Positions 8,151 through 17,489 are shown, numbered from the stretch's first letter. The stretch is DNA of 64,000 nucleotides from Pseudovibrio zosterae (GCF_033843645.1 NZ_JAWXVZ010000007.1:1-64000), one strand, 5' to 3'. A program made the numbers and translations. The notes: generated by a model not told the origin, from the letters alone.

Positions 8151-8924
8151 ATGTTTTCTACACAAGGAATTATGGTGGTGCGCGGCGGCAGAACCTTGCT
8201 GAGCCAAGCCACCCTTGCCGCGCCAGCGGGCGTATTCACCGCTATCATAGGCCCGAACGGAGCCGGAAAGTCCACACTTCTCAAATGCTTAAGCGGCGAG
8301 CTGCATGCGGATCAAGGCTCCGTCATGTTGGATGGCAAACCGCTCTCCAGCTATCGTAGCGAGGAAATTGCCGCGCGGCGGGCCGTGTTGCCTCAAGCTT
8401 CGACCCTGTCGTTTCCCTTTACGCTTCGCGAGGTTGTTGCCCTCGGCATTCGTTCCGGGGCTTCATCCCAACCGATTTACGACGTGGATGGGCGCGTTAG
8501 CGAAGCGCTGGAGCGTGTTGGGTTGGGGCATTACCCCGATCAGCTTTATGCCTTGCTTTCCGGAGGAGAAAAGCAACGTGTGCAGTTAGCACGTGTTCTT
8601 TGTCAGGTTTGGGAGCCTGTGAAGGATGGAATACCTTCGGCGTTGTTCCTGGATGAGCCGACCTCGAGCCTTGACTTGAAGCATCAGATTAGCGTTCTGG
8701 AGCTGGCGCGGGACTATGCGACAGCGGGGGGCTGTGTCGTTGCTGTTCTCCATGATATTGATTTAGCAAGTGTTTATGCCGATCACGTGGTGGTCTTGAA
8801 GCAGGGGCGCGTTCATGCTTCCGGCGCGCCTGAGGTGGTTGTAACGCGGAAAATGTTGAGCCAGGTCTATGGCCTCAGTGACGAGATGATCGAGCTGAAA
8901 TGGGGAATGAAGCAGCTCGCCTGA
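8151..8924 (+). CDS. hmuV: Heme ABC transporter ATP-binding protein
   Basis: A 257-aa ABC ATPase with Walker A GPNGAGKST (residues 34-42), signature LLSGGEKQRVQLARVL (about residue 138), Walker B ALFLDEPTSSLD (about residue 164) and H-loop VLHDIDLAS. It is followed by the family ending VYGLSDEMIE. It powers HmuU-mediated heme import and is the last gene of hmuTUV. The 169 bp to the next gene contain an inverted repeat GCCTGT/ACAGGC (9000-9031) without a T run, so termination here is not clear. Confidence 0.93.
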   Translation: MFSTQGIMVVRGGRTLLSQATLAAPAGVFTAIIGPNGAGKSTLLKCLSGELHADQGSVMLDGKPLSSYRSEEIAARRAVLPQASTLSFPFTLREVVALGIRSGASSQPIYDVDGRVSEALERVGLGHYPDQLYALLSGGEKQRVQLARVLCQVWEPVKDGIPSALFLDEPTSSLDLKHQISVLELARDYATAGGCVVAVLHDIDLASVYADHVVVLKQGRVHASGAPEVVVTRKMLSQVYGLSDEMIELKWGMKQLA

Positions 8925-9093
8925 GGCGCTTCCTTGTTTGCGTTGACCATACGTAGGTTTTGCACGGAATTGAAAGAAAACGTGATTTTTTGCATGATTG
9001 CCTGTCTGGCCTGAAACGGCTTAAAACAGGCGGGCGGTTCGGAGCGCGTTGCGGCGTCGGATTGTCGAGCGAAATGCAAGAAACGACCGGACA

Positions 9094-10776
9094 ATGATGT
9101 CGCTTATTCTCTTACTCACCCAGCAGATGTGCGTGTACCTGGTGATCGTCTACCTGGTGAGCAAGACGCCGTTCTTCAAGGTGCTGACAGAGGCCTCGCC
9201 GCGTCTGCCGCACAAGGTCGTCATCTACATCGTGTTCTCCGGCTTCGGGATCATGGCCACCTATTTCGGTGAACAGATCAACGACGCCATCGCCAACACA
9301 CGTGTGATGGGTGCCATCATGGGCGGCCTGTTGGGTGGTCCGGTAACCGGCTTCTTCGTGGGGCTGACTGCGGGCATCCACCGCTATTCATTCGGCGGCT
9401 TTACCGATCTCGCCTGCGCAATCTCGACCACCATGGAAGGCCTTTCCGCGGGTCTGATTGCCTATTACTTCCGCAGTATTGGCCTTAACGCCTTGCGGTT
9501 CAAACCCCTGTTCGTGTTCTGGTTCACCGTGTTCATGGAGATGATGCAGATGGCCATCATCCTGCTGGTGGCCAGACCGTTCGACCAGGCGCTGGAACTG
9601 GTGCTGCAGATCGCGCCGTCGATGCTGATCGTAAACTCCATCGGAACGGCGTTGTTCATGAGCATGGTGCGTGACCAAAAGGCCATGTACGACAAGCTGT
9701 CTTCTTCCTTTACCAATCAGGCCATGCGCATTGCGGAGCGCTGCGTCGGGGTGCTGGCCAAGGGGTTTGATGAAAAGTCCTCAGCAAAAGTCGCGCAGAT
9801 CATCATTGAAGAGACCAAAGTGGGCGCTGTTGCGATTACCGATCGCAAGAAGCTGCTGGCTTTCATCGGCATAGGTGACGATCACCACATCCCCGGTCGC
9901 CCGATCTCCTCTCAGCTGACCATCGACTGCATGAAGTACAACCGCGTCATGTTTGCTGATGGCGTGGACTTTCCCTACAGCTGCTCGCTCTCGTGGAACT
10001 GCCGTCTTGGTTCCTGTCTTGTGATTCCGCTTACCAGTGACAGTGAGGTGATTGGCACCATCAAGCTGTATGAAGCACGCAACAAGATGTTCTTGAACAT
10101 CAACCGCACGCTGGGAGAGGGGATCGCCAAGCTTCTCTCCAACCAGATCCTCTACGGCCAGCTGGAAGAAAAGCAGCACCTGTTAACGCAGTCGGAATTG
10201 AAACTGTTGCAGGCGCAGGTCAACCCGCACTTTCTCTTCAATGCGCTGAACACCATCGCCATCATTACGCGGCGCGACCCTGAAAATGCGCGTAAACTGT
10301 TGCTCCAGCTTTCCAAATACCTGCGCATCAATTTGAAGCGAACCACCGGTCTGGTGTCGTTGTGCGATGAACTGGATCACATCGATTCCTATTTGAACGT
10401 GGAGAAAGCGCGTTTCAGCGACCGTCTGGAAATCAACTTTGATATTCCCAACGAGCTGCATTTGGTCAAACTGCCAGCGTTCACGCTGCAGCCGATCATT
10501 GAAAATGCGGTCAAGCACGGCATCTCACAGATGATGGGGCCGGGCACGGTAACCGTAACTGGGGCGCAGCACGACGATGTGCTCGAGTTGTGTGTGGAAG
10601 ACAATGCTGGTTTGTTTCAGCACAAGCCGCAGAGCGAGGGGCTTGGGCTCAATCTGGTTGATAAACGGCTGAAAAATCAGTATGGCCCGGAATATGGGTT
10701 GGAGATTGAGTGCGAGCCTGATGTGTCTACAAAAGTGCATATCAGACTGCCGATGACTGTGCCGGAGATGGCTTAA
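9094..10776 (+). CDS. btsS: Sensor histidine kinase BtsS, LytS family
   Basis: A 560-aa kinase closely resembling E. coli BtsS (YehU), the high-affinity pyruvate sensor. It has N-terminal membrane segments of the 5TMR-LYT type, with TQQMCVYLVIVYLVSKTP at the start and MGGLLGGPVTGFFVGLTAGIHRYSFGG (residues near 70-100). A GAF-like domain with ITDRKKLLAFIGIGDDHHIPG follows, then the His-kinase motif QVNPHFLFNALNTI with His379, and a C-terminal ATPase with LPAFTLQPIIENAVKHG. The start is uncertain: ATG at 9094 or 9097 fits homologues better than an upstream TTG at 9049. It overlaps btsR by one base (TAATG). Confidence 0.93.
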   Translation: MMSLILLLTQQMCVYLVIVYLVSKTPFFKVLTEASPRLPHKVVIYIVFSGFGIMATYFGEQINDAIANTRVMGAIMGGLLGGPVTGFFVGLTAGIHRYSFGGFTDLACAISTTMEGLSAGLIAYYFRSIGLNALRFKPLFVFWFTVFMEMMQMAIILLVARPFDQALELVLQIAPSMLIVNSIGTALFMSMVRDQKAMYDKLSSSFTNQAMRIAERCVGVLAKGFDEKSSAKVAQIIIEETKVGAVAITDRKKLLAFIGIGDDHHIPGRPISSQLTIDCMKYNRVMFADGVDFPYSCSLSWNCRLGSCLVIPLTSDSEVIGTIKLYEARNKMFLNINRTLGEGIAKLLSNQILYGQLEEKQHLLTQSELKLLQAQVNPHFLFNALNTIAIITRRDPENARKLLLQLSKYLRINLKRTTGLVSLCDELDHIDSYLNVEKARFSDRLEINFDIPNELHLVKLPAFTLQPIIENAVKHGISQMMGPGTVTVTGAQHDDVLELCVEDNAGLFQHKPQSEGLGLNLVDKRLKNQYGPEYGLEIECEPDVSTKVHIRLPMTVPEMA

Positions 10777-11486
10777 TGATCACATGTCTGATTGTCGATG
10801 ACGAGCCCTACAGCCGCGAGGAGCTTGCGGACCTGCTCTCTCAAACCCCGGACATCGAGATCATCGGCCAGTGCGGCAATGCCATTGACGCGCTGTCGGT
10901 CATTAACAAGGAAAAGCCGCAGCTCGTTTTTCTGGATATTCAGATGCCCCAGATTTCGGGCATTGAACTGATCGCCATGCTCGACCCCGAGACCATGCCC
11001 CGCATTGTCTTTGCCACTGCCTATGATGAATACGCCATCAAGGCCTTTGAGCACCACGCTTTTGATTACCTCCTGAAGCCGATTGATGAAGAACGGCTGG
11101 CGAAGACCTTGCAAAAGGTGCGCCGGGATCTAGCCCCTCGCGTCATGGCGGAGATCGTGCCGCAAACCCTGACACACCTGCCGTGTTACCTTGGCAACAA
11201 GCTCAAGGTCGTACCGGTGTCAGCGGTTGAGTACATCTTTACAGACCTGAGCGGCGTTCATGTTGCGACCAGTCAGGACTACGTCCATACCCAGCTTACC
11301 TTGAAGGTTCTGGAAGAAAAAACGCCGCTCGTGCGCAGTCACAAGCAGTACCTGATCTCGCCGGAAGCCATTTCTGAAATTGTCCTTTTGGAGTCCGGCG
11401 CAGAGGCCATTACGCACTCTGGAACCAAAGTTCCCATCTCTCGTAGATACTTGAAATCACTTAAGCAATTGTTCGGTTATCACTGA
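10776..11486 (+). CDS. btsR: LytTR response regulator BtsR
   Basis: A 236-aa regulator with an N-terminal receiver domain (acidic pair Asp8-Asp9, phospho-acceptor Asp54 in VFLDIQMP, switch Lys in YLLKPID) and a C-terminal LytTR DNA-binding domain ending VPISRRYLKSLKQL. It matches E. coli BtsR (YehT) across its length. In E. coli BtsR activates btsT, a pyruvate transporter gene of the CstA family. Here the transporter lies immediately downstream with matching binding repeats in between. Confidence 0.93.
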   Translation: MITCLIVDDEPYSREELADLLSQTPDIEIIGQCGNAIDALSVINKEKPQLVFLDIQMPQISGIELIAMLDPETMPRIVFATAYDEYAIKAFEHHAFDYLLKPIDEERLAKTLQKVRRDLAPRVMAEIVPQTLTHLPCYLGNKLKVVPVSAVEYIFTDLSGVHVATSQDYVHTQLTLKVLEEKTPLVRSHKQYLISPEAISEIVLLESGAEAITHSGTKVPISRRYLKSLKQLFGYH

Positions 11487-11528
11487 TCAGTAGATTCTAC
11501 TAGGCGCGATTCCAGCCAATTTTCGCCG

Positions 11529-11603
11529 ACCGCTTAGGCCCTATTTCGACCGCTTAAGGGCTCTTTTCGACCACTCATGAGATCCTCCAAACCCCGCTAG
11601 ATA
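11529..11603 (+). promoter_or_regulatory. Three BtsR-type direct repeats and promoter of btsT
   Basis: Three direct repeats occur: ACCGCTTA (11529-11536), ACCGCTTA (11549-11556) and ACCACTCA (11570-11577). All fit the ACC(G/A)CT(C/T)A half-site I recall for E. coli BtsR/YehT, with spacers of 12 and 13 bp, about two helical turns apart. A -10-like TAGATA lies 20 bp further on (11598-11603), so the last repeat would occupy the -35 region, as expected for a LytTR activator. The btsT start follows at 11649. Confidence 0.8.
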
Positions 11604-11648
11604 AACCTTGATAAAAAATGCGTGAGGTTTTCATTAGGAGGATGAAAG

Positions 11649-13091
11649 ATGCTGTACTTTCTCGTGTGTATCGCGCTGCTGATAGGCGGATACTTCATCT
11701 ACGGCGCATTTGTTGAAAAAGTGTTTGGTGTCAAGCCTGGTCGTCAGACACCTGCATTTTCCAAGACGGACGGCGTGGACTACGTCCCGATGTCCAAAAA
11801 GAAGGTTTATCTGATCCAGCTCCTGAACATCGCTGGCGTGGGCCCAATCTTCGGCCCGATCCTCGGTGCCATGTATGGCGCATCTGCCATGCTCTGGATC
11901 GTTGTCGGCTGTATCTTCGCTGGTGCAGTACACGACTACTTCTCAGGTATGCTTTCTGTTCGTAACAACGGTCAGTCTGTACCAAACCTGGTCGGCAAGT
12001 ATCTTGGCACAAACGCAAAGCATTTCATGAACGTCTTCGCGATCGTTCTGCTGCTGCTCGTTGGCGTGGTCTTCATTTCCGCTCCAGCAGGTCTGCTTGC
12101 CAAGCTCACCGGCATGGACATGATGATCTTCCTTGGCGTGATCTTCGTGTACTACCTGGTCGCAACAATCGTTCCTGTCGACAAGATCATCGGTCGTCTG
12201 TACCCATTCTTCGGCGCACTGCTGCTGTTCATGTCTGTTGGTCTGACGCTGGCACTCGTATTCTCTCCTGACCACACTCTGTTGCCAGGTGTTGAATTGG
12301 GTAACTTCTTCCAGAACAACCACCCAAGTGACATGCCACTGTGGCCAGCGCTGTTCATCACCATTGCTTGTGGTGCGATCTCTGGCTTCCACGCAACTCA
12401 GTCTCCTTTGATGGCACGTTGCATGGAGAATGAATCCAACGGTCGGTTCGTATTCTACGGCGCAATGATCGGTGAAGGCATCATCGCTCTGCTGTGGTGT
12501 GCGATTGCCCTGTCTTTCTTCGGCGGCGTCGAAGGTCTGCAGGCAGGCATGGGTGGTAGCCCGGCTAACGTAGTGTACGAAGCATCTAACGGCCTGCTTG
12601 GCGCAGTTGGTGGCGTACTGGCTATCCTCGGTGTGATCGTACTGCCAATCACTTCTGGCGATACTGCATTCCGCTCTGCACGTCTGATCCTCTCTGAGTT
12701 CTTCAACATGGACCAGAAGGTAATTGCAAAGCGCCTGATGCTTGCTATCCCACTGTTCATCCTGGGCGGCATCCTGACCCAAGTGGACTTCGGTGTGATC
12801 TGGCGTTACTTCGGTGTTGCTAACCAGGCAACCGCTGCAATGATGCTCTGGACTGCTGCTGCATACCTGCTGCGTCATCACAAGCTGCACTGGATCTGCA
12901 CCATCCCAGCAACCTTCATGACCACCGTTGTCGTGAGCTTCATCGCAAGCTCTGCAACCCTCGGCTTCGGCCTTCCAATCGGCATTGCAACAGCAATCGG
13001 TGTTGTCTCTGCAATCGCAATCGCCGGGCTGGTCATTGCGAAAGCAAAAGGCAAGGTAGTGGACCCAGAGGACGTTGCAGAAACTGCATAA
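11649..13091 (+). CDS. btsT: CstA-family transporter (probable pyruvate transporter)
   Basis: A 480-aa membrane protein of the carbon-starvation CstA family, with KKKVYLIQLLNIAGVGPIFGPILGA near residue 50 (motif split: QLLNIAGVGPIFGP), VHDYFSGMLSVR, and SGFHATQSPLMARC near residue 247. It is the short form of the family; E. coli BtsT and CstA are about 700 residues. BtsT is a pyruvate/proton symporter and CstA imports peptides and pyruvate. Control by an adjacent BtsSR pair suggests pyruvate as the substrate. AGGAGG precedes the ATG. Tryptophanase upstream also yields pyruvate, but a functional link is speculation. Confidence 0.85.
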   Translation: MLYFLVCIALLIGGYFIYGAFVEKVFGVKPGRQTPAFSKTDGVDYVPMSKKKVYLIQLLNIAGVGPIFGPILGAMYGASAMLWIVVGCIFAGAVHDYFSGMLSVRNNGQSVPNLVGKYLGTNAKHFMNVFAIVLLLLVGVVFISAPAGLLAKLTGMDMMIFLGVIFVYYLVATIVPVDKIIGRLYPFFGALLLFMSVGLTLALVFSPDHTLLPGVELGNFFQNNHPSDMPLWPALFITIACGAISGFHATQSPLMARCMENESNGRFVFYGAMIGEGIIALLWCAIALSFFGGVEGLQAGMGGSPANVVYEASNGLLGAVGGVLAILGVIVLPITSGDTAFRSARLILSEFFNMDQKVIAKRLMLAIPLFILGGILTQVDFGVIWRYFGVANQATAAMMLWTAAAYLLRHHKLHWICTIPATFMTTVVVSFIASSATLGFGLPIGIATAIGVVSAIAIAGLVIAKAKGKVVDPEDVAETA

Positions 13092-13115
13092 GCCCCAGTC
13101 CATTCACCAAAAAAC

Positions 13116-13148
13116 GCAGCGCGCCGGTCATCGGTGCGCTGCTTTTTT
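13116..13148 (+). terminator. Intrinsic terminator of btsT
   Basis: GCAGCGC (13116-13122) pairs with GCGCTGC (13136-13142), and a TTTTTT run follows at 13143-13148, 25 nt after the btsT stop. Confidence 0.9.
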
Positions 13149-13231
13149 GTATCTAGGCTCTATGTTTCATTGCGCGCCCATGCGTTTGGCTGCATGTTGC
13201 ACGCTATCTCTATCAAGAATTGAAAGTTGTC

Positions 13232-14278
13232 ATGAACATAGATCTGCTACGCCGCCTTTGTGAAACACCGGGTGTTCCTGGTCATGAACATAGAGTTCGC
13301 GAGCTCATCCTGAAGGAAATCGAGGGCCTGTTTGATGAAGTGCATACCGATGCGCTGGGATCCCTCATTTGCCGTCGTGCTGCACGCAAGCCTGCGGCCA
13401 ATGGCGAGACGCCAAAAAAGGTAATGCTGCTTTGTCATATGGACGAGATCGGCTTCCTCGTCTCCCACATCACTGACAAGGGCTTTATCTATGTTCAGCC
13501 GGTTGGTGGCTTTGATCCGCGTAACCTGTTTTCCCGCCGTGTACTGGTCTCGACGGACGAAGGGGACCTGAAAGGGGTGATGAACCCGGGCGGCCGCCCC
13601 ATTCACACCGCAAGCGCAGAAGAGCGGAAGAAGATTCCGGAAGTGACCGAGTTCATCATCGATCTGGGCCTTGGAGAAAAGGCAAAGGACGTGGTCAAAG
13701 TCGGTGACATGGTGACACTTGATGAACCGCTGATCGAAATGGGCGAAAAGGTCGTTTCCAAAGCGCTGGACAATCGTGTTGCCTGCTGGCTTGGCATCGA
13801 GGCCATCCGGGCTCTCGGAGAAGCGGAGCACGCCTGCGAGATTTATGTTGCCTTCACCTGTCAGGAAGAAGTTGGCCTGCGGGGTGCAAAAGCGGCGGCC
13901 TATGCGGTGAAGCCGGACATTGGCTTTGGCGTTGATATCACGCTGTCTTGCGACACGCCGGGTGTGGCCGAGCAGGAGCAGACCACTCAGCAGGGCAAAG
14001 GGTTCGGATTGCACGTGAAAGACAGTGCGTTCATTGCGGATCTGGGGCTTGTGAAGGAAGTGGAACAGATTGCCATTGAAGAAGAGATCCCATACCAGCG
14101 CACCATGTTGAAGGGCGGCGGCCAGGACGGCGCGGCAGCTCAGCAGGCTGCAGCAGGCGCAAAAGCTGTCGGTATCATGGTGGGCACCCGCTACGTTCAC
14201 ACCGTGACGGAAATGATTGATCGCACGGATCTGCTTGCAGCGCGGGACATTCTGGCGGCCTATCTCAAGCGCCACTAG
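13232..14278 (+). CDS. M42-family metallo-aminopeptidase
   Basis: A 348-aa protein of peptidase family M42 (FrvX/YsdC/TET type), a cytosolic dinuclear metal aminopeptidase that trims peptides. Visible metal and catalytic motifs are CHMDEIGF (His69), KALDNRVACW (bridging Asp), TCQEEVGLRGA (catalytic Glu pair), GVDITLSCDTPG, and a C-terminal GTRYVHTVTEMID with the last His ligand. ATG at 13232 is taken as the start rather than TTG at 13220; the ribosome-binding site is weak. It stands alone between two terminators, so its physiological partner is not indicated. A second M42 protein in this window (37371-38552) belongs to a different subfamily. Confidence 0.85.
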   Translation: MNIDLLRRLCETPGVPGHEHRVRELILKEIEGLFDEVHTDALGSLICRRAARKPAANGETPKKVMLLCHMDEIGFLVSHITDKGFIYVQPVGGFDPRNLFSRRVLVSTDEGDLKGVMNPGGRPIHTASAEERKKIPEVTEFIIDLGLGEKAKDVVKVGDMVTLDEPLIEMGEKVVSKALDNRVACWLGIEAIRALGEAEHACEIYVAFTCQEEVGLRGAKAAAYAVKPDIGFGVDITLSCDTPGVAEQEQTTQQGKGFGLHVKDSAFIADLGLVKEVEQIAIEEEIPYQRTMLKGGGQDGAAAQQAAAGAKAVGIMVGTRYVHTVTEMIDRTDLLAARDILAAYLKRH

Positions 14279-14334
14279 CAGCGAAAGAGAGACGCCCACG
14301 GGGCGGATTTCTCTGCAGCTTATTAAATGGAGCG

Positions 14335-14366
14335 CAGCGCATCGGTTCCCGGTGCGCTGTTCTTTT
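14335..14366 (+). terminator. Intrinsic terminator after the M42 gene
   Basis: An 11-bp stem with one G-U pair (14335-14345 with 14349-14359) and a 3-nt loop is followed by TTCTTTT. It lies between the convergent M42 and LysR genes and points toward termination of the plus-strand transcript. Confidence 0.85.
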
Positions 14367-14371
14367 ATGGC

Positions 14372-15250
14372 TCAGGCGCGCTTGTTCACTTCAAAGAAGC
14401 GTTTGAGAGGCGGGAAACTCATGGCGGCCTTGCGGCACACCAGATACTCGCTGGCAATGTCCTTGCTGTCCTTGATGGGAATGCTCTTCAGCCTTGCGTC
14501 TGGGGTGAGTTCCCGGTGCAGCACAATGCCGTAGCCAAACCCTTGAGCTGATGCTTCCTTGACGGACTCACGGCCAAAGATTTCCAGCGCGATGTTGGGT
14601 CGGACGCCCTGTTTGTTGCAGGCATCCAAGAAGGACTGGCGGGTGTAGGAGCCCTTTTCGCGCAGGACCATCGGCAGTCCCTCCATTTCTGCAATCGATA
14701 TTTCGGCGAGATGGCTCAAAGGATCATCAACGCGCATAAGAACATGCAAGGTTTGACGGGCGAACAGCTGATAGTAGTAGTCATCGGAGGGGTTGTTGAT
14801 GCCGATGCTGATCAGATCGACCTGATAGTCATCCAACATGTCAAAGAGCGTTGAGGTGTTGGCTGCATGGAACTCCAGCGGCACGAGCGGATCGACCAGC
14901 TGAAACTTGCGGGCGGCGGTGAGCACCAGCTGAGGTGCCGTATAGCCAATGCGAAGGGGGGCGACTGTGTTGCCGACGGCGTACTTCACGGTGTCCAGAA
15001 GGCGGCTCGTTTCGTGAAGCGTGTTGCGGGCCGCGCGCTCTACTTTCTTGCCCGGAGTGGTGAGGAGCATCTTGCGACCGATGCGACGAAACAGGGCGGT
15101 GCCCATTTCTTTTTCGAGGGTTTTTATCATGTTTGTGACAGCGGGCTGGCTCACGCCCAGCTTTCGCGCAGCACCGCTGACGCTCTCCTCGTCAATTACC
15201 GCAATGAATACCTGAAGTTGGCGAATGGTAGGTGCCTGAGCTGCTCTCAT
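14372..15250 (-). CDS. LysR-family regulator of the phosphonate operon
   Basis: A 292-aa LysR-type regulator: an N-terminal winged helix-turn-helix (residues 9-68, SGAARKLGVSQPAVTNMIKTLE) and a C-terminal ligand-binding domain. It is transcribed divergently from the 11-kb ABC transporter/phnWX operon, so it most likely controls that operon, possibly in response to aminoethylphosphonate or a breakdown product. This role is inferred from position and from LysR-type inverted repeats in the shared intergenic region. The ligand cannot be read from the sequence. Confidence 0.85.
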   Translation of the reverse strand: MRAAQAPTIRQLQVFIAVIDEESVSGAARKLGVSQPAVTNMIKTLEKEMGTALFRRIGRKMLLTTPGKKVERAARNTLHETSRLLDTVKYAVGNTVAPLRIGYTAPQLVLTAARKFQLVDPLVPLEFHAANTSTLFDMLDDYQVDLISIGINNPSDDYYYQLFARQTLHVLMRVDDPLSHLAEISIAEMEGLPMVLREKGSYTRQSFLDACNKQGVRPNIALEIFGRESVKEASAQGFGYGIVLHRELTPDARLKSIPIKDSKDIASEYLVCRKAAMSFPPLKRFFEVNKRA

Positions 15251-15258
15251 GAATTCGG

Positions 15259-15300
15259 CTTATCTCAATCTATAAGGTCATGTTATGCTTTTATAGTAAC
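15259..15300. promoter_or_regulatory. LysR-type operator candidates before the phosphonate operon
   Basis: Two dyads lie in the 129-bp divergent gap: CTTAT-N8-ATAAG (15259-15276) and GTTA-N11-TAAC (15282-15300). The second has the T-N11-A architecture typical of LysR-family sites. They lie 80-120 nt before the substrate-binding protein start and just before the regulator's own start. Confidence 0.5.
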
Positions 15301-15379
15301 AATAATATTTGTCATTCGCCTTTCGCAAGCGGTCCCTATGTGTTTTTGCGGCCTCGGTCTTACAAGGAGGAATGCCGCA

Positions 15380-17413
15380 ATGAAATACCTCGTTTCCGCA
15401 AGTTTGATTGTTCTTTCATCGGCTGCCATGGCTGCCGAATGCCCGCAGATCACAGTGGCTGATGCCCAGGATCTGGCTGGCAAGTACCCGCAGCAGTTCG
15501 AACTGGTTGAATTTGAATCAGCAGCCAACTGCGAGCTGACTTTCTCTCAGAACCCTGAAATCGAAGAGCTGAACGCTCGCATCATCGGCAACAAGGACCT
15601 TGCGCCGGTTGAGCAGCGTTTGCCGGAAGAGCCACTTGTTGTGGCACCTTACCAGCAGATCGGGAACTACGGCGGCGTTCTGGACGGCATGTCCAACGCG
15701 ACCGAAGCGGGCTCCTCTGACCTTCTGTCTGTTCGTCACGTGAACCTTGTTCGCTTTTCAGACGACCTCGTGACCATCGTTCCCAATGTGGCCAAGGACT
15801 ACAAGTGGAACGACGACTACACCGAGCTTACCTTTACCTTGCGCAAAGGCCACAAGTGGTCTGACGGTGAGCCCTTCTCCGCCCATGACATTGCGTTCTG
15901 GTACAACAACATGACCATGGATCCGCAGGTCGTTGAAAAGCCGAAGGATCTCTGGAGTGCTGGCGGCGAGCCGATCGAAGTAATTGCAACCGACGACCAG
16001 ACTGTGGTCTTCAAGATGAAGGCTCCGAAGCCAGGCCTTCTCTCCGCGCTGGCAACCAACTACGCGCAGCCGTTCCAGCCGAAGCACTTCCTCGGCCAGT
16101 TCCACCCAGCCATCAACCCGGAAGCGGATGCACTGGCGCAGGCTGCTGGTTTCGAAAACGGCTATGAAGTCATCAACTTCTACTATGGCGGATCTGACTG
16201 GAAAGACGTTCCGTCCCCACTCCTGAAGGATGCTTCCAAGGTCGAAAAGCTGCCGCGCGCAGTTGTGCCAACTCTGGAAAGCCACGTGGTTGTTGAAGAC
16301 ACCACTGAAGGTCGCCGTGTTGTTGCAAACCCATACTTCCATATGGTCGACACCGCCGGCAACCAGTTGCCTTACATCAACGAAGTGAACGAGTCCTACG
16401 TTTCTGACAATGAAGTGCGTGTTCTCAAGCTGGTCAACGGCGAAATGGACTACAAGTCTCAGTCCGTGAACCTGCCAGACGCACCGACCCTTCTGGATGG
16501 TCAGGAAAAGGGTGACTACACCGTTGAACTGCGCCCAACCATTGGCCTGCCAACCTTCTCCTTCAACGTGACGTCCACGGACGACGACAAGCGGGCAATC
16601 TTTGGCAACAAAGACTTCCGTCTTGCCATGTCTTACGCGATCAACCGTGATGAGATCAATTCCGTTGCCTACTTCGACCTCGGCGAGCCAATGGCCTACA
16701 TCGCGTTCGATCCGGCTCCAGAGTTTGCAACGCCAGAGCAGCGGAAGTTCGCAACCGAGTTCGACCCGGTCAAGGCGGGCTCCATGCTGGACGCGATCGG
16801 TCTGGTGGACAAGGACGGCGACGGCTGGCGCGACCTGCCATCTGGCAGCAAGCTGACCTTGAACATGCAGTTCTCCACGCAGGGCGTTCCGACCACTGTT
16901 GCTGAACTGGTGGCTCAAGACTGGTCCAACGTTGGCGTACAGACCACCATAAAGGAAGTTACTTCCGATGAATACCGGTCGGCTCAGTCCGCGAATGAAC
17001 TGGATGTTCTGGCATGGACCAAGGGGCAGCCGATCCCTGTGATTCAGGGCACGGCGAAGGACTTCATCGTTCCTTTCGATGACTTCTTCGGTCTGCGCAA
17101 CGGTATGCTCTGGGCTCAGTACAAGGACACCAACGGTGCTGAAGGCATGGAGCCGCCAGCATGGACGAAGGAACTGGAAGCCAAGATCACCGAATGGCAG
17201 TCTTTGGTTCCCGGCACGGATGCCTCCAACAAGGTTGGCAACGAGATCATCCAGATCTTCCACGACAACTTCCTGATGATCGGTACCGTGAAAGCTCCTG
17301 CACCAATCTACCGCTCCAACAAGCTGCAGAACTTCGAAACGCCGAAGACGTCTTCCTACGACTACTACCGCACCTATCCATACCGCGCTCAGCAGTGGTT
17401 CCTGAGCGAGTAA
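15380..17413 (+). CDS. ABC transporter substrate-binding protein, peptide/opine type
   Basis: A 677-aa periplasmic binding protein of family 5 (OppA/DppA-like). It has a signal peptide ending in AMAA near residue 18, a Cys-containing N-terminal region of about 70 residues, then the family core beginning QQIGNYGG. Core motifs include LTFTLRKGHKWSDGEPFSAHD (about residues 150-170) and DFRLAMSYAINRDEI near residue 413. It is longer than most members of the family (500-600 aa). AAGGAGG precedes the ATG at 15380; a longer upstream reading frame runs antisense to the LysR gene and is not used. Its operon ends with phnW and phnX, so the ligand is probably an aminoethylphosphonate-containing compound. 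The family favours bulky ligands, suggesting a conjugate rather than free aminoethylphosphonate. Confidence 0.85.
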   Translation: MKYLVSASLIVLSSAAMAAECPQITVADAQDLAGKYPQQFELVEFESAANCELTFSQNPEIEELNARIIGNKDLAPVEQRLPEEPLVVAPYQQIGNYGGVLDGMSNATEAGSSDLLSVRHVNLVRFSDDLVTIVPNVAKDYKWNDDYTELTFTLRKGHKWSDGEPFSAHDIAFWYNNMTMDPQVVEKPKDLWSAGGEPIEVIATDDQTVVFKMKAPKPGLLSALATNYAQPFQPKHFLGQFHPAINPEADALAQAAGFENGYEVINFYYGGSDWKDVPSPLLKDASKVEKLPRAVVPTLESHVVVEDTTEGRRVVANPYFHMVDTAGNQLPYINEVNESYVSDNEVRVLKLVNGEMDYKSQSVNLPDAPTLLDGQEKGDYTVELRPTIGLPTFSFNVTSTDDDKRAIFGNKDFRLAMSYAINRDEINSVAYFDLGEPMAYIAFDPAPEFATPEQRKFATEFDPVKAGSMLDAIGLVDKDGDGWRDLPSGSKLTLNMQFSTQGVPTTVAELVAQDWSNVGVQTTIKEVTSDEYRSAQSANELDVLAWTKGQPIPVIQGTAKDFIVPFDDFFGLRNGMLWAQYKDTNGAEGMEPPAWTKELEAKITEWQSLVPGTDASNKVGNEIIQIFHDNFLMIGTVKAPAPIYRSNKLQNFETPKTSSYDYYRTYPYRAQQWFLSE

Positions 17414-17439
17414 GCGACGTAGTCCTTTGAAAACTAACG

Positions 17440-17469
17440 GCAAGGGCGATCACAGGCGATTGCCCTTGC
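17440..17469 (+). terminator. Intercistronic hairpin after the substrate-binding protein
   Basis: GCAAGGGC (17440-17447) pairs perfectly with GCCCTTGC (17462-17469). There is no T run. Such hairpins after binding-protein genes usually protect the upstream mRNA, or partly attenuate, so that binding protein exceeds permease. Confidence 0.55.
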
Positions 17470-17489
17470 TGCCTCACAGGAGCGAAAAC

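Noticed and set aside
11943..13103. A 386-residue minus-strand frame opposite btsT
   Set aside because: It is Cys-, His- and Gln-rich, as expected from the complement of a membrane-protein gene; no motif is present.
14867..15379. N-terminal extension of the substrate-binding protein
   Set aside because: It runs antisense through the LysR gene. The ATG at 15380 has AAGGAGG and a signal peptide.
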